Source: Spirosoma sp. (GTDB lineage: Bacteria > Bacteroidota > Bacteroidia > Cytophagales > Spirosomataceae). From it: 34,876 nt of DNA. Of this stretch, positions 1 to 8,249 are shown one piece after another. The notes beneath the pieces are model-generated. The model worked only from the letters and a program-made list of their open reading frames with translations. It was not told the DNA's origin and ran no database searches. A program made the translations under genes and the position numbers. The stretch spans positions 1 to 34,876 of the forward strand of contig JACMPG010000044.1 in NCBI GenBank assembly GCA_014377625.1, given 5' to 3'. Positions within the stretch are counted from its first letter, which is position 1. Each line of letters begins with the position of its first letter.

Positions 1-1
1 A

Positions 2-448
2 GCCGACAAGTACGGTCAGCTCAGCACTACCATGAGCGGGGACGCCGTTAGCTCGCTCGAACAGGGAATAGATCTGTATAACCGGCAGCAATACGCCGAA
101 GCCGAAACCATTTTTACCCGTGAATTAAACCGACAGCAAAACAGGCAGCTGTCCGGCTCTACCCTTAAAGGCGGGCTGGGGGCAACACTGGGCAGCGACC
201 GGCTGCTAAAGTTTGCGGGTCTGGCAGCTCTCCAACAACAAAAATATGACGTAGCCATCGAGCGATTTCAGCAGCTTGGGCAGCGTACCGATCTGTTCAG
301 CAACCCCGGTTTGTTCTTGGAAGCTCTCGCCCGCATTAGGCGTAACGAACCGATGGATAAAGAGAGGGCCAAAGAATTGCTCGACACCGTCATTAACAGG
401 AACTTGGAAGACAAAAGCGAGGCTGAGCAGTGGGTTAAAAAACTGTAA
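2..448 (+). CDS. TPR-like protein, 5' end outside window
   Basis: The frame is open from the window edge, so the first ATG inside it (position 32) is probably internal and the true start lies upstream. The visible part is helical and Ala/Leu/Gln rich. Two helix-turn-helix units of tetratricopeptide type can be seen, around 'GIDLYNRQQYAEAETIF' and 'LLKFAGLAALQQQKYDVAI'. The C-terminus 'ERAKELLDTVINRNLEDKS' is copied in a decayed form at 775-969. In Bacteroidota, short TPR proteins of this kind usually carry an N-terminal membrane segment and act as scaffolds; that part is not visible. It lies on the same strand as the S8 protease and CHAT genes and probably belongs to the same gene cluster. 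No specific function is claimed. Confidence 0.6.
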   Translation, partial: ADKYGQLSTTMSGDAVSSLEQGIDLYNRQQYAEAETIFTRELNRQQNRQLSGSTLKGGLGATLGSDRLLKFAGLAALQQQKYDVAIERFQQLGQRTDLFSNPGLFLEALARIRRNEPMDKERAKELLDTVINRNLEDKSEAEQWVKKL

Positions 449-484
449 TGTCTTGTAAAACTCTAACATTAACCATTAGAAGCT

Positions 485-676
485 ATGAAATAGGTAATTT
501 CGTTGCGTCTCCTAACAGGGACGTTGGTCTTGGCTACATTCCTTGCTGCTTGCGAAGAAAGCCAAGTCAAACCTCAAGAATAGGTTGAGCAGAAAAGCAA
601 AGTGTTTCCGAACGGAATACCTGAACAAGCATCTGATGGCGACACTATAACCCCTCCTCATAAAGTTAAAGATTAG
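485..676 (+). pseudogene. small lipoprotein gene with two in-frame amber codons
   Basis: Reading from ATG 485 gives 63 codons that look exactly like a Bacteroidota lipoprotein: a basic start, a hydrophobic stretch 'LRLLTGTLVLATFLAAC' with lipobox LAAC, then a polar tail rich in Glu, Lys, Gln and Pro. Codon 3 (491-493) and codon 33 (581-583) are both TAG, and the frame ends at TAG 674-676. The signal-peptide pattern is too good to be chance, so this is most simply a decayed gene. Both internal stops would become Gln by a single change (CAG). It sits between the TPR gene and its partial duplicate. Confidence 0.6.
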
Positions 677-710
677 TAGTAGATCACTTGGTCGCCTATG
701 AAATTTATTA

Positions 711-749
711 CAAACATGCCCAACGTATTAAATGCGCTGGGCATGTTTG
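711..749 (+). terminator. hairpin, probable terminator
   Basis: Perfect 12-bp arms (711-722 and 738-749) enclose a 15-nt loop. There is only a short T-rich stretch after it, so termination efficiency is uncertain. It separates the two decayed genes from each other. Confidence 0.4.
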
Positions 750-774
750 CTTTCGCTGACGTAATTACGACTAA

Positions 775-969
775 GCCATCGGCGGCATCCACTGCCTAAA
801 CAAGTGCACGGACTTGTTCAGCAACCTCAGTCGGTTCTACGAAGCCATTGACCGCCTGAAGCCAAAACAACCGCAGGATAAAGAGCAGGCCAAAAAATTG
901 CTGAACGAAGTAATTAGCCGCAACTTGGAAGACAAAAGTGAGCCCGAAAGAATAATCCACAACATGTAA
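775..969 (+). pseudogene. decayed duplicate of the upstream TPR protein C-terminus
   Basis: After TAA at 772-774 the frame is open without a start codon and ends with TAA 967-969, directly before the S8 protease ATG. From residue 12 on it aligns with the end of the first gene: 'TDLFSNLSRFYEAI' against 'TDLFSNPGLFLEAL', and 'LLNEVISRNLEDKSE' against 'LLDTVINRNLEDKSE'. It therefore looks like the tail of a second paralogue whose front has been lost. This suggests the cluster once held two TPR genes, or that a tandem duplication partly collapsed. Confidence 0.65.
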
Positions 970-970
970 T

Positions 971-2395
971 ATGAATAGCAATTACAAAAAGCCTACTGGA
1001 CCTACGAGAGATCAAGTCCATTTTCACCAGCGAATCGCAGAATTGGTGAAGGAGGGACGTACTGTTCCTGACGTAGTACCGTACCCTGGTGATCCGTTAG
1101 GATTGCGCCTGGTGGTGCGGAATCAATTGGTTGCTCATCTCGACGCCCCAATTGACACCAAGCAGCGCAGGCTGTTGCTGGAAGGCCAGGATGCGCGTGA
1201 CAGAGCAAAAAAGAAAGTAACCGTCAGAATAATCGGCGTTTGCCACTGTAACCCACATTTGGTGTTGTTGGAAGGCGAGACAAATTCTGAAGCTCATTTA
1301 TTGACAGGTGCTATTGATATTCAGTACAGCCCGGATACTGACCAGCCTCCCCCACCGCCCCCAAAAGTAAAAAGCAGCAGCGCCAACGACGTTCAATATA
1401 GCCCGGATACCGACCAGCCTCCCCCACCGCCCCCAAAGGTAAAAAGCTCATCGGATGGTAGCGGGACACTGATTCCCATTACGCCCGCGTCGTTTGATCA
1501 CCAGCTCCGGCGAATTCTGGCCGGCTCACCGCGCTGGTCACGCTATCCGATTGTGGCAGTAATGGATACAGGGATCGATTTTGCTTATCCCAATACAGAG
1601 TCGATACCCATTCTGCACAATGGGGGGCATCCAATGTGTGGTTCTATAGAACCGGATTACATTGGCTGGGACTTCGTACATGACCAGAACAATCCCTACG
1701 ATGATGACGAACGTAGCAAACACGGTAGCCGAATTGCCGCCATTATTAGCCGCGTCATGGACCATAGAGTACGTATATTGCCGCTAAAAGTGATTGATAG
1801 TGAAGGATTTGGGTCGCTGTTTAATATCTTCTGCGGGTTTGAGTACTTGCTCTCCAAAGGGTTGCGTGAGCGGCCTAAAGTTATCAACGCCAGCTGGGGA
1901 TTCTATAGTGGCATCGAAAATGACTTGTTGACGTACTACGTCACTCAACTGCGAAAGGCCAGAATATGGCTGATTAACGCGGCTGGTAACCGGGGCGATC
2001 TTGACTCAGGTATTACGGTGAACCTCGACGTTGACACGCGCTATCCAGCCTGCTACAGCGAACGACATGCGCATGTGGTCACGGTTACTACAGTCAACTC
2101 GACAGACGCGGGGTTTGTGGTTGCTGAAAATTACTCGCCTACGTTCGTAAATCTCGGTATCGGTAGCGGCTCCGACCCAACGTTTCGAGAGCCGTTGGTT
2201 GACGACGATAGCAGTCCACAAGTTAAAGGGTCGTCGTATGCAACGCCTTACGCCAGTGCGTTCGCAGCGATACAGACGAGATTGCCGTATCGGCATTCGA
2301 CCCGTAAGGCTTTAGTACAGGATATGCCCGATGAAACGGAGGAGGGTGTCCTCAACACATTTATTGCCGATGGGTCGATAGTGCCTGTAGAATAG
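971..2395 (+). CDS. S8 family serine peptidase (subtilisin-like)
   Basis: A 474-residue protein with no signal peptide, so probably cytoplasmic. Residues 1-115 form an N-terminal region I do not recognise. Residues 116-163 are two copies of a Pro-rich 24-residue linker. The rest is a subtilase fold: Asp199 in 'AVMDTGIDF', His251 in 'KHGSRIAAI', Asn340 of the oxyanion hole in 'LINAAGN' and the nucleophile Ser422 in 'GSSYATPYASA'. The usual HGTHVAG is diverged to HGSRIAA, but all catalytic residues are present. There is no obvious pro-domain. The start follows the TAA of the preceding remnant by one base. The CHAT gene follows after 20 bp, implying an operon. The substrate is unknown; a role as partner or activator of the CHAT protein is inference. 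Confidence 0.88.
   Translation: MNSNYKKPTGPTRDQVHFHQRIAELVKEGRTVPDVVPYPGDPLGLRLVVRNQLVAHLDAPIDTKQRRLLLEGQDARDRAKKKVTVRIIGVCHCNPHLVLLEGETNSEAHLLTGAIDIQYSPDTDQPPPPPPKVKSSSANDVQYSPDTDQPPPPPPKVKSSSDGSGTLIPITPASFDHQLRRILAGSPRWSRYPIVAVMDTGIDFAYPNTESIPILHNGGHPMCGSIEPDYIGWDFVHDQNNPYDDDERSKHGSRIAAIISRVMDHRVRILPLKVIDSEGFGSLFNIFCGFEYLLSKGLRERPKVINASWGFYSGIENDLLTYYVTQLRKARIWLINAAGNRGDLDSGITVNLDVDTRYPACYSERHAHVVTVTTVNSTDAGFVVAENYSPTFVNLGIGSGSDPTFREPLVDDDSSPQVKGSSYATPYASAFAAIQTRLPYRHSTRKALVQDMPDETEEGVLNTFIADGSIVPVE
1316..1459 (+). repeat. in-frame tandem 72-bp repeat (poly-proline linker)
   Basis: Two adjacent 72-bp units (1316-1387 and 1388-1459) inside the S8 gene each encode about 'QYSPDTDQPPPPPPKVKSSS'. 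They differ by a few mostly silent bases. The repeat lengthens the linker between the N-terminal region and the catalytic domain without breaking the frame. Confidence 0.9.
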
Positions 2396-2415
2396 GTTGC
2401 TGATGCTGACTAACT

Positions 2416-5187
2416 ATGCAATGGGGCAAGCTGATAGGGAATATACTGATTGGCTGCCTGACGGTCGGCGGGGGAACCTATGCCCAATGCCACAGAACGC
2501 AGGTATACGCCCGGGCCTTGTGTCGCTCAACCATACTAAAGCCTGATAAGGCTTTGCAGGAAGCTACAGCAGTACTGAAACAGTGGCCTGTCTGCGGCCA
2601 GTCGCCTGATTCTACTTACGTAGGTCTGCTCCTATTCAGGAGTGACCAGTTTCGCCAGCTAGAACAGTACGATTCGGCGCGAACAGATATCAACAAGGCC
2701 ATTCGCTTAGGCCAGAGCATGGTTTCGTCCGGCTCTTTGCTGGCTCATGCCTTTTGCCTGTCTGGCTACCTTCACTTAGTCGACGGGCAGACAGGCCGGG
2801 CGAGGGACGCTTTTGCCCAGGCCGTAAGTCAGGCTACCCGTTGGCCGGGGGCGAAGCTCTGGGGCATTCAGGCGCAGGTTAATTTGGCCTATCTGTATTC
2901 ATCGACCGGCGATTATCAACAGGCAATTACCCATGCTGAAGAAGGACAGCAGTGGGCGAAGTTGTGGCACGATTATACAGCAAGAGCGTCACTACTACGG
3001 GAGAAGGCATATGCTTTGTACTGGCTTCGTCGGTACACGGAGGCTGCCTTGTGCGCCCGACAATCAATTCAATTGGCCGGTACCGCAGCCGAGATTAATC
3101 TAGGGCCATACTACCTGCTGTTGGGCGATATTGAGGCCAAGCAAGGAAATTATTCTGAGGCAGTTGACAGCTATAAACAAGCTAATTGGTTCGCCCAACA
3201 AGCGAATGACAAAGCACTACAGGCTTCAGTGCAGACTAATCTTGGGTTTCTCTATTATCAGCAGCACAACTACGCACAGGCTATTGAATGCAATCGGCGC
3301 GCGCTTGCCGGTCAAAAAAACAAGCTCAGCCAGGCCAGGATTTATGATAATATGGCAGCCTGCCACTGGAAAATGGGCCAGTTTGAGCAGGCGTTACGGG
3401 CTTATCAGAAAGGTCTAACCGTTTTACCTATAGGTTTTTCGCAAGGCACTACGACCGTAAATCCATCCGCTACGTCAGTCCGACTGGTATTCAAGAAAGA
3501 AGTCTTGCTCACGCTCATGCAGGACAAGGCCGATACGTGGCTCGACTATGCTAAAGCCACCGGGAGCCGCCAGCGGCTGCAACACGCCCTTGCTACGTAC
3601 CGGGTGGCCGACCAGATGATCGACTTCATGCGCTGGGAGCATACGGGGCAGCAGTCCAAGCTGTTCTGGCGGCAGAAAACGCGGGGGATGTACGAGCGCG
3701 CCATTGAAACCTGCTACCGGCTGGGCGATGCCGAACAGGCGTTCCGCTTTATGGAAAAAAGCCGGGCCGTGATGCTGGCCGACCAGCTCAACGAACTGGG
3801 TGCCCGGCAGCAACTCGCGCCCACGCAGGTAAAGCAGGAACAACCACTGCGGCAGGCCGTGACCGATCAGCAGGCGACGCTGGCGGTGCTCACGCCCGAT
3901 AGTTCGGCCTATGCTTCGGCCCGGTCCGAACTGCTCAACCGGCAGGATCGGTTAGATGCTTTTCTCAAGCAACTCGAAGCGTCGAACCCGGCTTACTACC
4001 GCTACAAATACGACAATACCACGCCCTCGCTGGCTGACCTGAAGACGTATCTGAAGCCCAGGCAGGCGCAATTTGTCAGTTACTTCGCAGGAGACAGTGC
4101 GCTGTATGTGCTGGCCGTAGCCGCCGGGCGCAACACGCTGATCCGGCAGCGGCTTGGTACGTATAAACAGACGGTTCGGCAGTTTATGAACCTGCTGGCT
4201 AACCCCGATGCCATGAATCAGACGGCGAATGTCCAGCAGTTTCTGCAGCTGGGCAACGGCCTGTACCGTCAACTCCTGGCTCCGCTCGGTCTAAGCGGGG
4301 GGCGGGTCATTGTCTCGCCCGATGGGGCCTTTGTACCCGTCGAAGCCCTGAGCAGGTCGGCCACCAAACCCGATTACTTAGTATTGACCCACGCCTTCAG
4401 CTATGCCTACTCGGCGGGCTTGCTGCTGAAGACGCAGCCCAGCGAACCGGCCGGATGGCGGCAGACCGATTTCCTCGGCGTAGCGCCCGTGTCGTTCGCG
4501 CCCGCGCTGGGGCAGGTGTCGCTGCCGGGTTCAGATGGAGCCGTTCAGGACATTGCCCGTCGGTTTGGTTCGGCGGTACTCCTGACCCGGGCGCAGGCCA
4601 CCCGGCGGGCGTTCCTGACCGAAGCGGCCCACGCGCGGGTCGTGCATCTGTTTACCCACGGCACTGCCACCGACAGCATCGACACCGAACCCCGGCTCTA
4701 CTTTGCCGATTCGACCCTGAATCTCTCCGAACTGGGTACCGATGGGTTGCCGGCCACGCAGTTAGTTGTGCTGGCTGCCTGCAAAACCGGTGTCGGCAGC
4801 TATCAGCGGGGCGAGGGTGTGTTCAGCATGGCACGGGGGTTTGCGGCTCTCGGTGTACCCAGCGTCCTGACTACCCTCTGGAGCGTAGACAATCAGGCTA
4901 CCTACGCCATCACCGATCTTTTTGAGCAATACCTGACTCGTGGACTCTCCAAAGACGAGGCCCTCCAGCAGGCACAGCGCGACTGGCTCACCACCGCCGA
5001 CGGAGCCGGTCAGCTACCTACCTACTGGGCCGGTCTGATTCTTGTGGGCAACACCGAGCCGCTTTCGCAACCTACTCCCTGGCCCTGGCTGGCCGGTGGT
5101 TTAGGAGGGCTGGTGGTTGGGAGCGCGTGGTTATGGCGCAGAAAACGCCGGACTACATCGGTAATTTCATCGCTTCGGCAAGCATGA
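2416..5187 (+). CDS. TPR-CHAT domain protein (caspase-like protease), membrane anchored
   Basis: A 923-residue protein. Residues 1-24 look like a signal peptide ending 'GGGTYAQ'. About residues 110-345 hold at least five tetratricopeptide repeats, for example 'LAYLYSSTGDYQQAI' and 'LGFLYYQQHNYAQAI'. A charged helical region follows near 480-545, then the CHAT domain (clan CD peptidase) from about 590. His748 in 'HLFTHG' and Cys789 in 'VLAACKTG' form the expected dyad, and 'RGEGVFSMARGFAALGVPS' is typical of CHAT. Residues 889-907 form one membrane segment followed by RRKRR. The predicted topology puts TPR and CHAT in the periplasm with a short cytoplasmic tail, whereas the S8 partner has no export signal. 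The TPRs probably sense or recruit a partner. The 3' end overlaps the convergent exonuclease gene by 35 bp. Confidence 0.9.
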   Translation: MQWGKLIGNILIGCLTVGGGTYAQCHRTQVYARALCRSTILKPDKALQEATAVLKQWPVCGQSPDSTYVGLLLFRSDQFRQLEQYDSARTDINKAIRLGQSMVSSGSLLAHAFCLSGYLHLVDGQTGRARDAFAQAVSQATRWPGAKLWGIQAQVNLAYLYSSTGDYQQAITHAEEGQQWAKLWHDYTARASLLREKAYALYWLRRYTEAALCARQSIQLAGTAAEINLGPYYLLLGDIEAKQGNYSEAVDSYKQANWFAQQANDKALQASVQTNLGFLYYQQHNYAQAIECNRRALAGQKNKLSQARIYDNMAACHWKMGQFEQALRAYQKGLTVLPIGFSQGTTTVNPSATSVRLVFKKEVLLTLMQDKADTWLDYAKATGSRQRLQHALATYRVADQMIDFMRWEHTGQQSKLFWRQKTRGMYERAIETCYRLGDAEQAFRFMEKSRAVMLADQLNELGARQQLAPTQVKQEQPLRQAVTDQQATLAVLTPDSSAYASARSELLNRQDRLDAFLKQLEASNPAYYRYKYDNTTPSLADLKTYLKPRQAQFVSYFAGDSALYVLAVAAGRNTLIRQRLGTYKQTVRQFMNLLANPDAMNQTANVQQFLQLGNGLYRQLLAPLGLSGGRVIVSPDGAFVPVEALSRSATKPDYLVLTHAFSYAYSAGLLLKTQPSEPAGWRQTDFLGVAPVSFAPALGQVSLPGSDGAVQDIARRFGSAVLLTRAQATRRAFLTEAAHARVVHLFTHGTATDSIDTEPRLYFADSTLNLSELGTDGLPATQLVVLAACKTGVGSYQRGEGVFSMARGFAALGVPSVLTTLWSVDNQATYAITDLFEQYLTRGLSKDEALQQAQRDWLTTADGAGQLPTYWAGLILVGNTEPLSQPTPWPWLAGGLGGLVVGSAWLWRRKRRTTSVISSLRQA

Positions 5188-5770
5188 ATACCTCTTTCAG
5201 GCATTTGGCGGTTAGTATGGCGTCTTCGAGGGCATTGTGAAACCCATCTTCCCGTGCAAATCCAAAGTGACTGGCAATAGCGGTCAGGCTCAGCCGGTCA
5301 GGGGCTTTGCGCCCGTTGGCCCGTAGTACCCGGAAGGTAAAGTAGCCCAGCGTGTGCAGATCGAGCAAGACGCGGGAAAAGGGCCATTTTAGTTTTTCGT
5401 AGCGGTAGGCTTCTTTCAGGAAATTGATGTCGTTGATTACGCTCTGCCCGCAGATAATCACGTCGCGCAGGTAGGGTGTTCGGTCCAGCTGGCCCGCTGG
5501 TACCCGGATGTTGAGCTGTTTGCAAATCCAGTTTTCCATCTCCGGCAACACATCGTACATCATGGGCGCGTCCTGTAAATCGGCCAGGGAGAGGTTATGA
5601 ATTTTCTCCGATGAACTCGAAAAGGCGTCTTCGTTTTCGGGATAGACGTTGGTGAGATACTGACCCTTCTCCACCCAATTGTCATCGAAGAGTACGGCAC
5701 CAATCTGAATGATTTCGTTATAGTCCGGCTCCGGGCCGGTCATCTCAAGGTCAAGAACGAGGTAAGGCAT
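5153..5770 (-). CDS. DEDDh 3'-5' exonuclease (DnaQ/RNase T-like)
   Basis: A 205-residue exonuclease-fold protein. Start chosen at 5770 ('MPYLVLDLEMTG'), because the family begins with the first motif; the frame continues upstream to 5935 but encodes nothing family-like there. Metal ligands are visible: Asp7 and Glu9 (DLE), Asp114 ('VINDINFL'), and His178 with Asp183 ('HNALED'), which together make DEDDh. The family removes nucleotides from 3' ends of DNA or RNA. Whether this protein works in DNA repair or RNA turnover cannot be told from the sequence. It is too short and lacks the tau-binding tail of DNA polymerase III epsilon. It is the last gene of a leftward run and converges with the CHAT gene. 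Confidence 0.85.
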   Translation of the reverse strand: MPYLVLDLEMTGPEPDYNEIIQIGAVLFDDNWVEKGQYLTNVYPENEDAFSSSSEKIHNLSLADLQDAPMMYDVLPEMENWICKQLNIRVPAGQLDRTPYLRDVIICGQSVINDINFLKEAYRYEKLKWPFSRVLLDLHTLGYFTFRVLRANGRKAPDRLSLTAIASHFGFAREDGFHNALEDAILTAKCLKEVFMLAEAMKLPM

Positions 5771-5917
5771 AGGTAGTGAATGATGATTTTTAGTCTTAAA
5801 TAGCCCGTTCAGACGGGTTGCCTTACTGAGTAAGAATAATGTGGAAAATAGTGCGATAGTTTTTCTTTCGTGCAACAAACAGGACAATACCGGCGTTTTA
5901 CTCTCAACTGACGCAGT

Positions 5918-5953
5918 AAAGCCCCGACGATTCAATCGCCGGGGCTTTTTTTT
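5918..5953 (+). terminator. G+C-rich hairpin with T8 tract
   Basis: Arms 5918-5926 and 5940-5948 pair perfectly, with an inner 3-bp extension, and are followed on the + strand by eight T. On the - strand the hairpin is followed only by TTTA. The stop codon of the FUSC gene (5932-5934) lies in the loop. By its T tract it is oriented to stop + strand transcripts, although no + strand gene ends nearby; it may act in both directions or limit antisense read-through from the CHAT operon. Confidence 0.6.
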
Positions 5954-8142
5954 GTGTCCTCTGGTTGCCAGTTTCCGCGTAGAATCAGTTTCTCAATATC
6001 CTGACTTATCTGCTGTACAAAACCAACCTGCTCCCGAAGCGACGTGTCTATTTCCGGGCCAGATTGAGGATATGTTTCGCCTGGCAAATGGGATGGGGCA
6101 GGCGGAGCCGACCCCGTGAGTTGTTGCTGAGCCGCCTGCAGAGCGGCAAGCGTCCGGTTCATCAACCGGATTAGGTCGGGCCGCGGGCGGTCGGGCCGGG
6201 CTGAGCGCAGCCCGACCGGCTCAGTAGGGGCTGAGTGAGGTAGCCTGCCATCGCGTTCGGTTAATATTCCCGACATCAGCGTGGCCATATTGGCCTGAAG
6301 GATATGATTCAGCACCATAAACTCGTAGATGAGCGTGGCGTTACGTTGTTGTCGCTGTGGCTCGGAGGTCATCCGCTGGAAAGCAGCCGCGAGGTTAGCC
6401 GATGCCACATACACTTCCTTGCGGGCGAGTTTATAATCAATCAGGGGTACAACCCGGCCCGACAGCCCATTGAGCAGCAGACTGGCGTAGTGAATGTCGG
6501 CGTTGAGCATGACGGTCATTGTACCCACAATTTGACGGGATTCCCAACTGGGAAACAGCCAGTAGCCTGCCGAGAGGGCAATCAGTCCGCCCAGCAGCGT
6601 ATCAACCGCCCGCGCCCCGGCCAGGTCGAGATAACCAATGCCCATGAAGTTGAAGGCAATGAGCAGAAACGGCGTCAGGCACACGACCATGATCAGATAA
6701 TTCAGCCGCATAAAACAGTACGTACCCAGCATAAACACTACGAGCAGGACAAACTGAGCAGTTTTGTCAGGAATAAGTGTCAGTACCAGTACCCCAATAA
6801 CTGCCCCGCCCAGCGTACCCAGCATGCGCTGCTTGTTACGCTGTTTGGTAAGACTGAAGGCCGGTTTTAAAATCACCAGTATCGTGAGCAGTACCCAGTA
6901 GCTGTGCGAACCGGCGGGTAGAAACAGCGTAGTCAGATACCCTGCCAGTAACGCGACCGATACCCGTACCGAATGCCGAAACGCCGAGGACTGCCGGGTC
7001 AGGTTGTCGCGAAACGTTGACCAGTCAATGCTGTGGTGCGACACAAACCGGTCATACTCCAGAGCGTTACGTTGCAGGCCATCAATGTGTGGCTCGCTCA
7101 GGTTGCGTTGAATAACGGTTATACGCTGCGCAATGCTGCGTAATAAAACCAACGCTTTTTTGAGTACCAGTGTAGAGCCGTACCGATTTCCGAGTGCGTC
7201 AATTTGCTGGGATAACTCAACAAGCGTCGGAGAAATATCGACCGGGGGCCGGCGAACGAGGGGTGTCTGAATGGCCAGCCCAACATAGTCAAGCTCGACC
7301 GAAAGCTGGCGAATGAGTCTGGCAATCTGTGGTAGTACCCCCGTTTGTCCAAACCGCTCAAGCATATCATTATAGTCGAGGTACATGGCCAGAATCTGAT
7401 CGTACAGATCAACCACATCCGTAAAGGTCAGCACCAGCAGCCGACCTGTGTTGTCAGGCGAGTTCATGTACTGCCGGCTTTTAAACAGCACCTCGCGCAC
7501 GGCGTCCTGCTGCTCGCTCACAACCACCTGCTGCGCCACCAGATGCCGGTAGTCCTCGTCCAGCGGTTTGGTAACGTCGTAAAAATCGGCTTTGATGCTC
7601 ATGGCACGAGCCACCGAATGAATGCACTGCCCGAGGGCCTGCCGGGCTGCCTGATAGGGGCGCAGCGTGGCCGACAGCAGGGCAATGGTCACGTACCAGA
7701 ATCCACCCCCGGCAATCAGCACACTCTGGCGCAGCACCCCGGCCATGTCGAGCGGTCGGTCGAGCGTTAAGATCAGCGTTAGCAGGGCCGCCGTACCAAC
7801 CGAAGCCGCCCGGGTGCCATAGACCACAAACATCGAGAAAAAGAAACCGAACAGGCCGATCTCCAGAGCCAGCACCGGCGGCAGGAACCGGGCAAAGCCC
7901 GTTAGCACCGTTATCAAAGCCGCCGTAGCCACCGTAATGAGCATGGCATTGCGCCGGTGCTGCACCGGGCCGGGTGCATCGACCAGACTCACCACCAACG
8001 CCCCCAGCGACAACGCCAGTCCAGTTCTTAACTGGTTCATTTGAGCACCCGCCAACGACGGCAGTAAAATCGACAGCGTCGTTCTAAAGCCATTCGATAC
8101 GTTCTGACTCACCAGAAAATAGCCCAGGTCTCGGCTGTTCAT
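5932..8142 (-). CDS. FUSC/YccS family inner-membrane protein
   Basis: A 736-residue protein built like the FUSC (fusaric acid resistance/YccS) family. An N-terminal block of about six hydrophobic segments (about 20-160) is followed by a long cytoplasmic helical region. A second hydrophobic block comes at about 385-530, then a C-terminal soluble part with a low-complexity Pro/Arg-rich stretch. The family is linked to efflux of aromatic acids or to aluminium-activated anion channels; the substrate here is unknown. Start placed at 8142 ('MNSRDLGYFLVSQ'), because the frame upstream to 8193 runs through an inverted repeat and would encode a repeated 'FYHSK' peptide. It is downstream of rpiB on the same strand with the inverted repeat between them, so expression may depend on read-through of that hairpin. 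Confidence 0.85.
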   Translation of the reverse strand: MNSRDLGYFLVSQNVSNGFRTTLSILLPSLAGAQMNQLRTGLALSLGALVVSLVDAPGPVQHRRNAMLITVATAALITVLTGFARFLPPVLALEIGLFGFFFSMFVVYGTRAASVGTAALLTLILTLDRPLDMAGVLRQSVLIAGGGFWYVTIALLSATLRPYQAARQALGQCIHSVARAMSIKADFYDVTKPLDEDYRHLVAQQVVVSEQQDAVREVLFKSRQYMNSPDNTGRLLVLTFTDVVDLYDQILAMYLDYNDMLERFGQTGVLPQIARLIRQLSVELDYVGLAIQTPLVRRPPVDISPTLVELSQQIDALGNRYGSTLVLKKALVLLRSIAQRITVIQRNLSEPHIDGLQRNALEYDRFVSHHSIDWSTFRDNLTRQSSAFRHSVRVSVALLAGYLTTLFLPAGSHSYWVLLTILVILKPAFSLTKQRNKQRMLGTLGGAVIGVLVLTLIPDKTAQFVLLVVFMLGTYCFMRLNYLIMVVCLTPFLLIAFNFMGIGYLDLAGARAVDTLLGGLIALSAGYWLFPSWESRQIVGTMTVMLNADIHYASLLLNGLSGRVVPLIDYKLARKEVYVASANLAAAFQRMTSEPQRQQRNATLIYEFMVLNHILQANMATLMSGILTERDGRLPHSAPTEPVGLRSARPDRPRPDLIRLMNRTLAALQAAQQQLTGSAPPAPSHLPGETYPQSGPEIDTSLREQVGFVQQISQDIEKLILRGNWQPEDTKKSPGD

Positions 8143-8148
8143 AGTTAA

Positions 8149-8248
8149 TTTTGAATGATAGAATTTTGAATGATAGAACAGTTGCTGACGCATGAATAGC
8201 CACCCGTGTCAGCAACTATTCTATCATTCAAAATTCTATCATTCAAAA
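8149..8248 (-). repeat. 41-bp inverted repeat built of 15-bp direct repeats
   Basis: Arms 8149-8189 and 8208-8248 match at 40 of 41 positions around an 18-nt loop. Each arm contains two tandem copies of the 15-mer TTTTGAATGATAGAA or its complement. It fills the whole gap between the rpiB stop and the FUSC start. As RNA it would form a very long stem and could act as terminator, attenuator or RNA-stabilising element; it could also be a small palindromic mobile repeat. Confidence 0.85.
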
Positions 8249-8249
8249 C

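Noticed and set aside
5841-6119. Open frame of 92 codons on the + strand over the end of the FUSC gene
   Set aside because: It runs through the terminator hairpin and antisense of a clear gene; no promoter or family.
8142-8193. Upstream extension of the FUSC protein to ATG 8193
   Set aside because: It would translate one arm of the inverted repeat and give a repeated 'FYHSK' peptide absent from the family.
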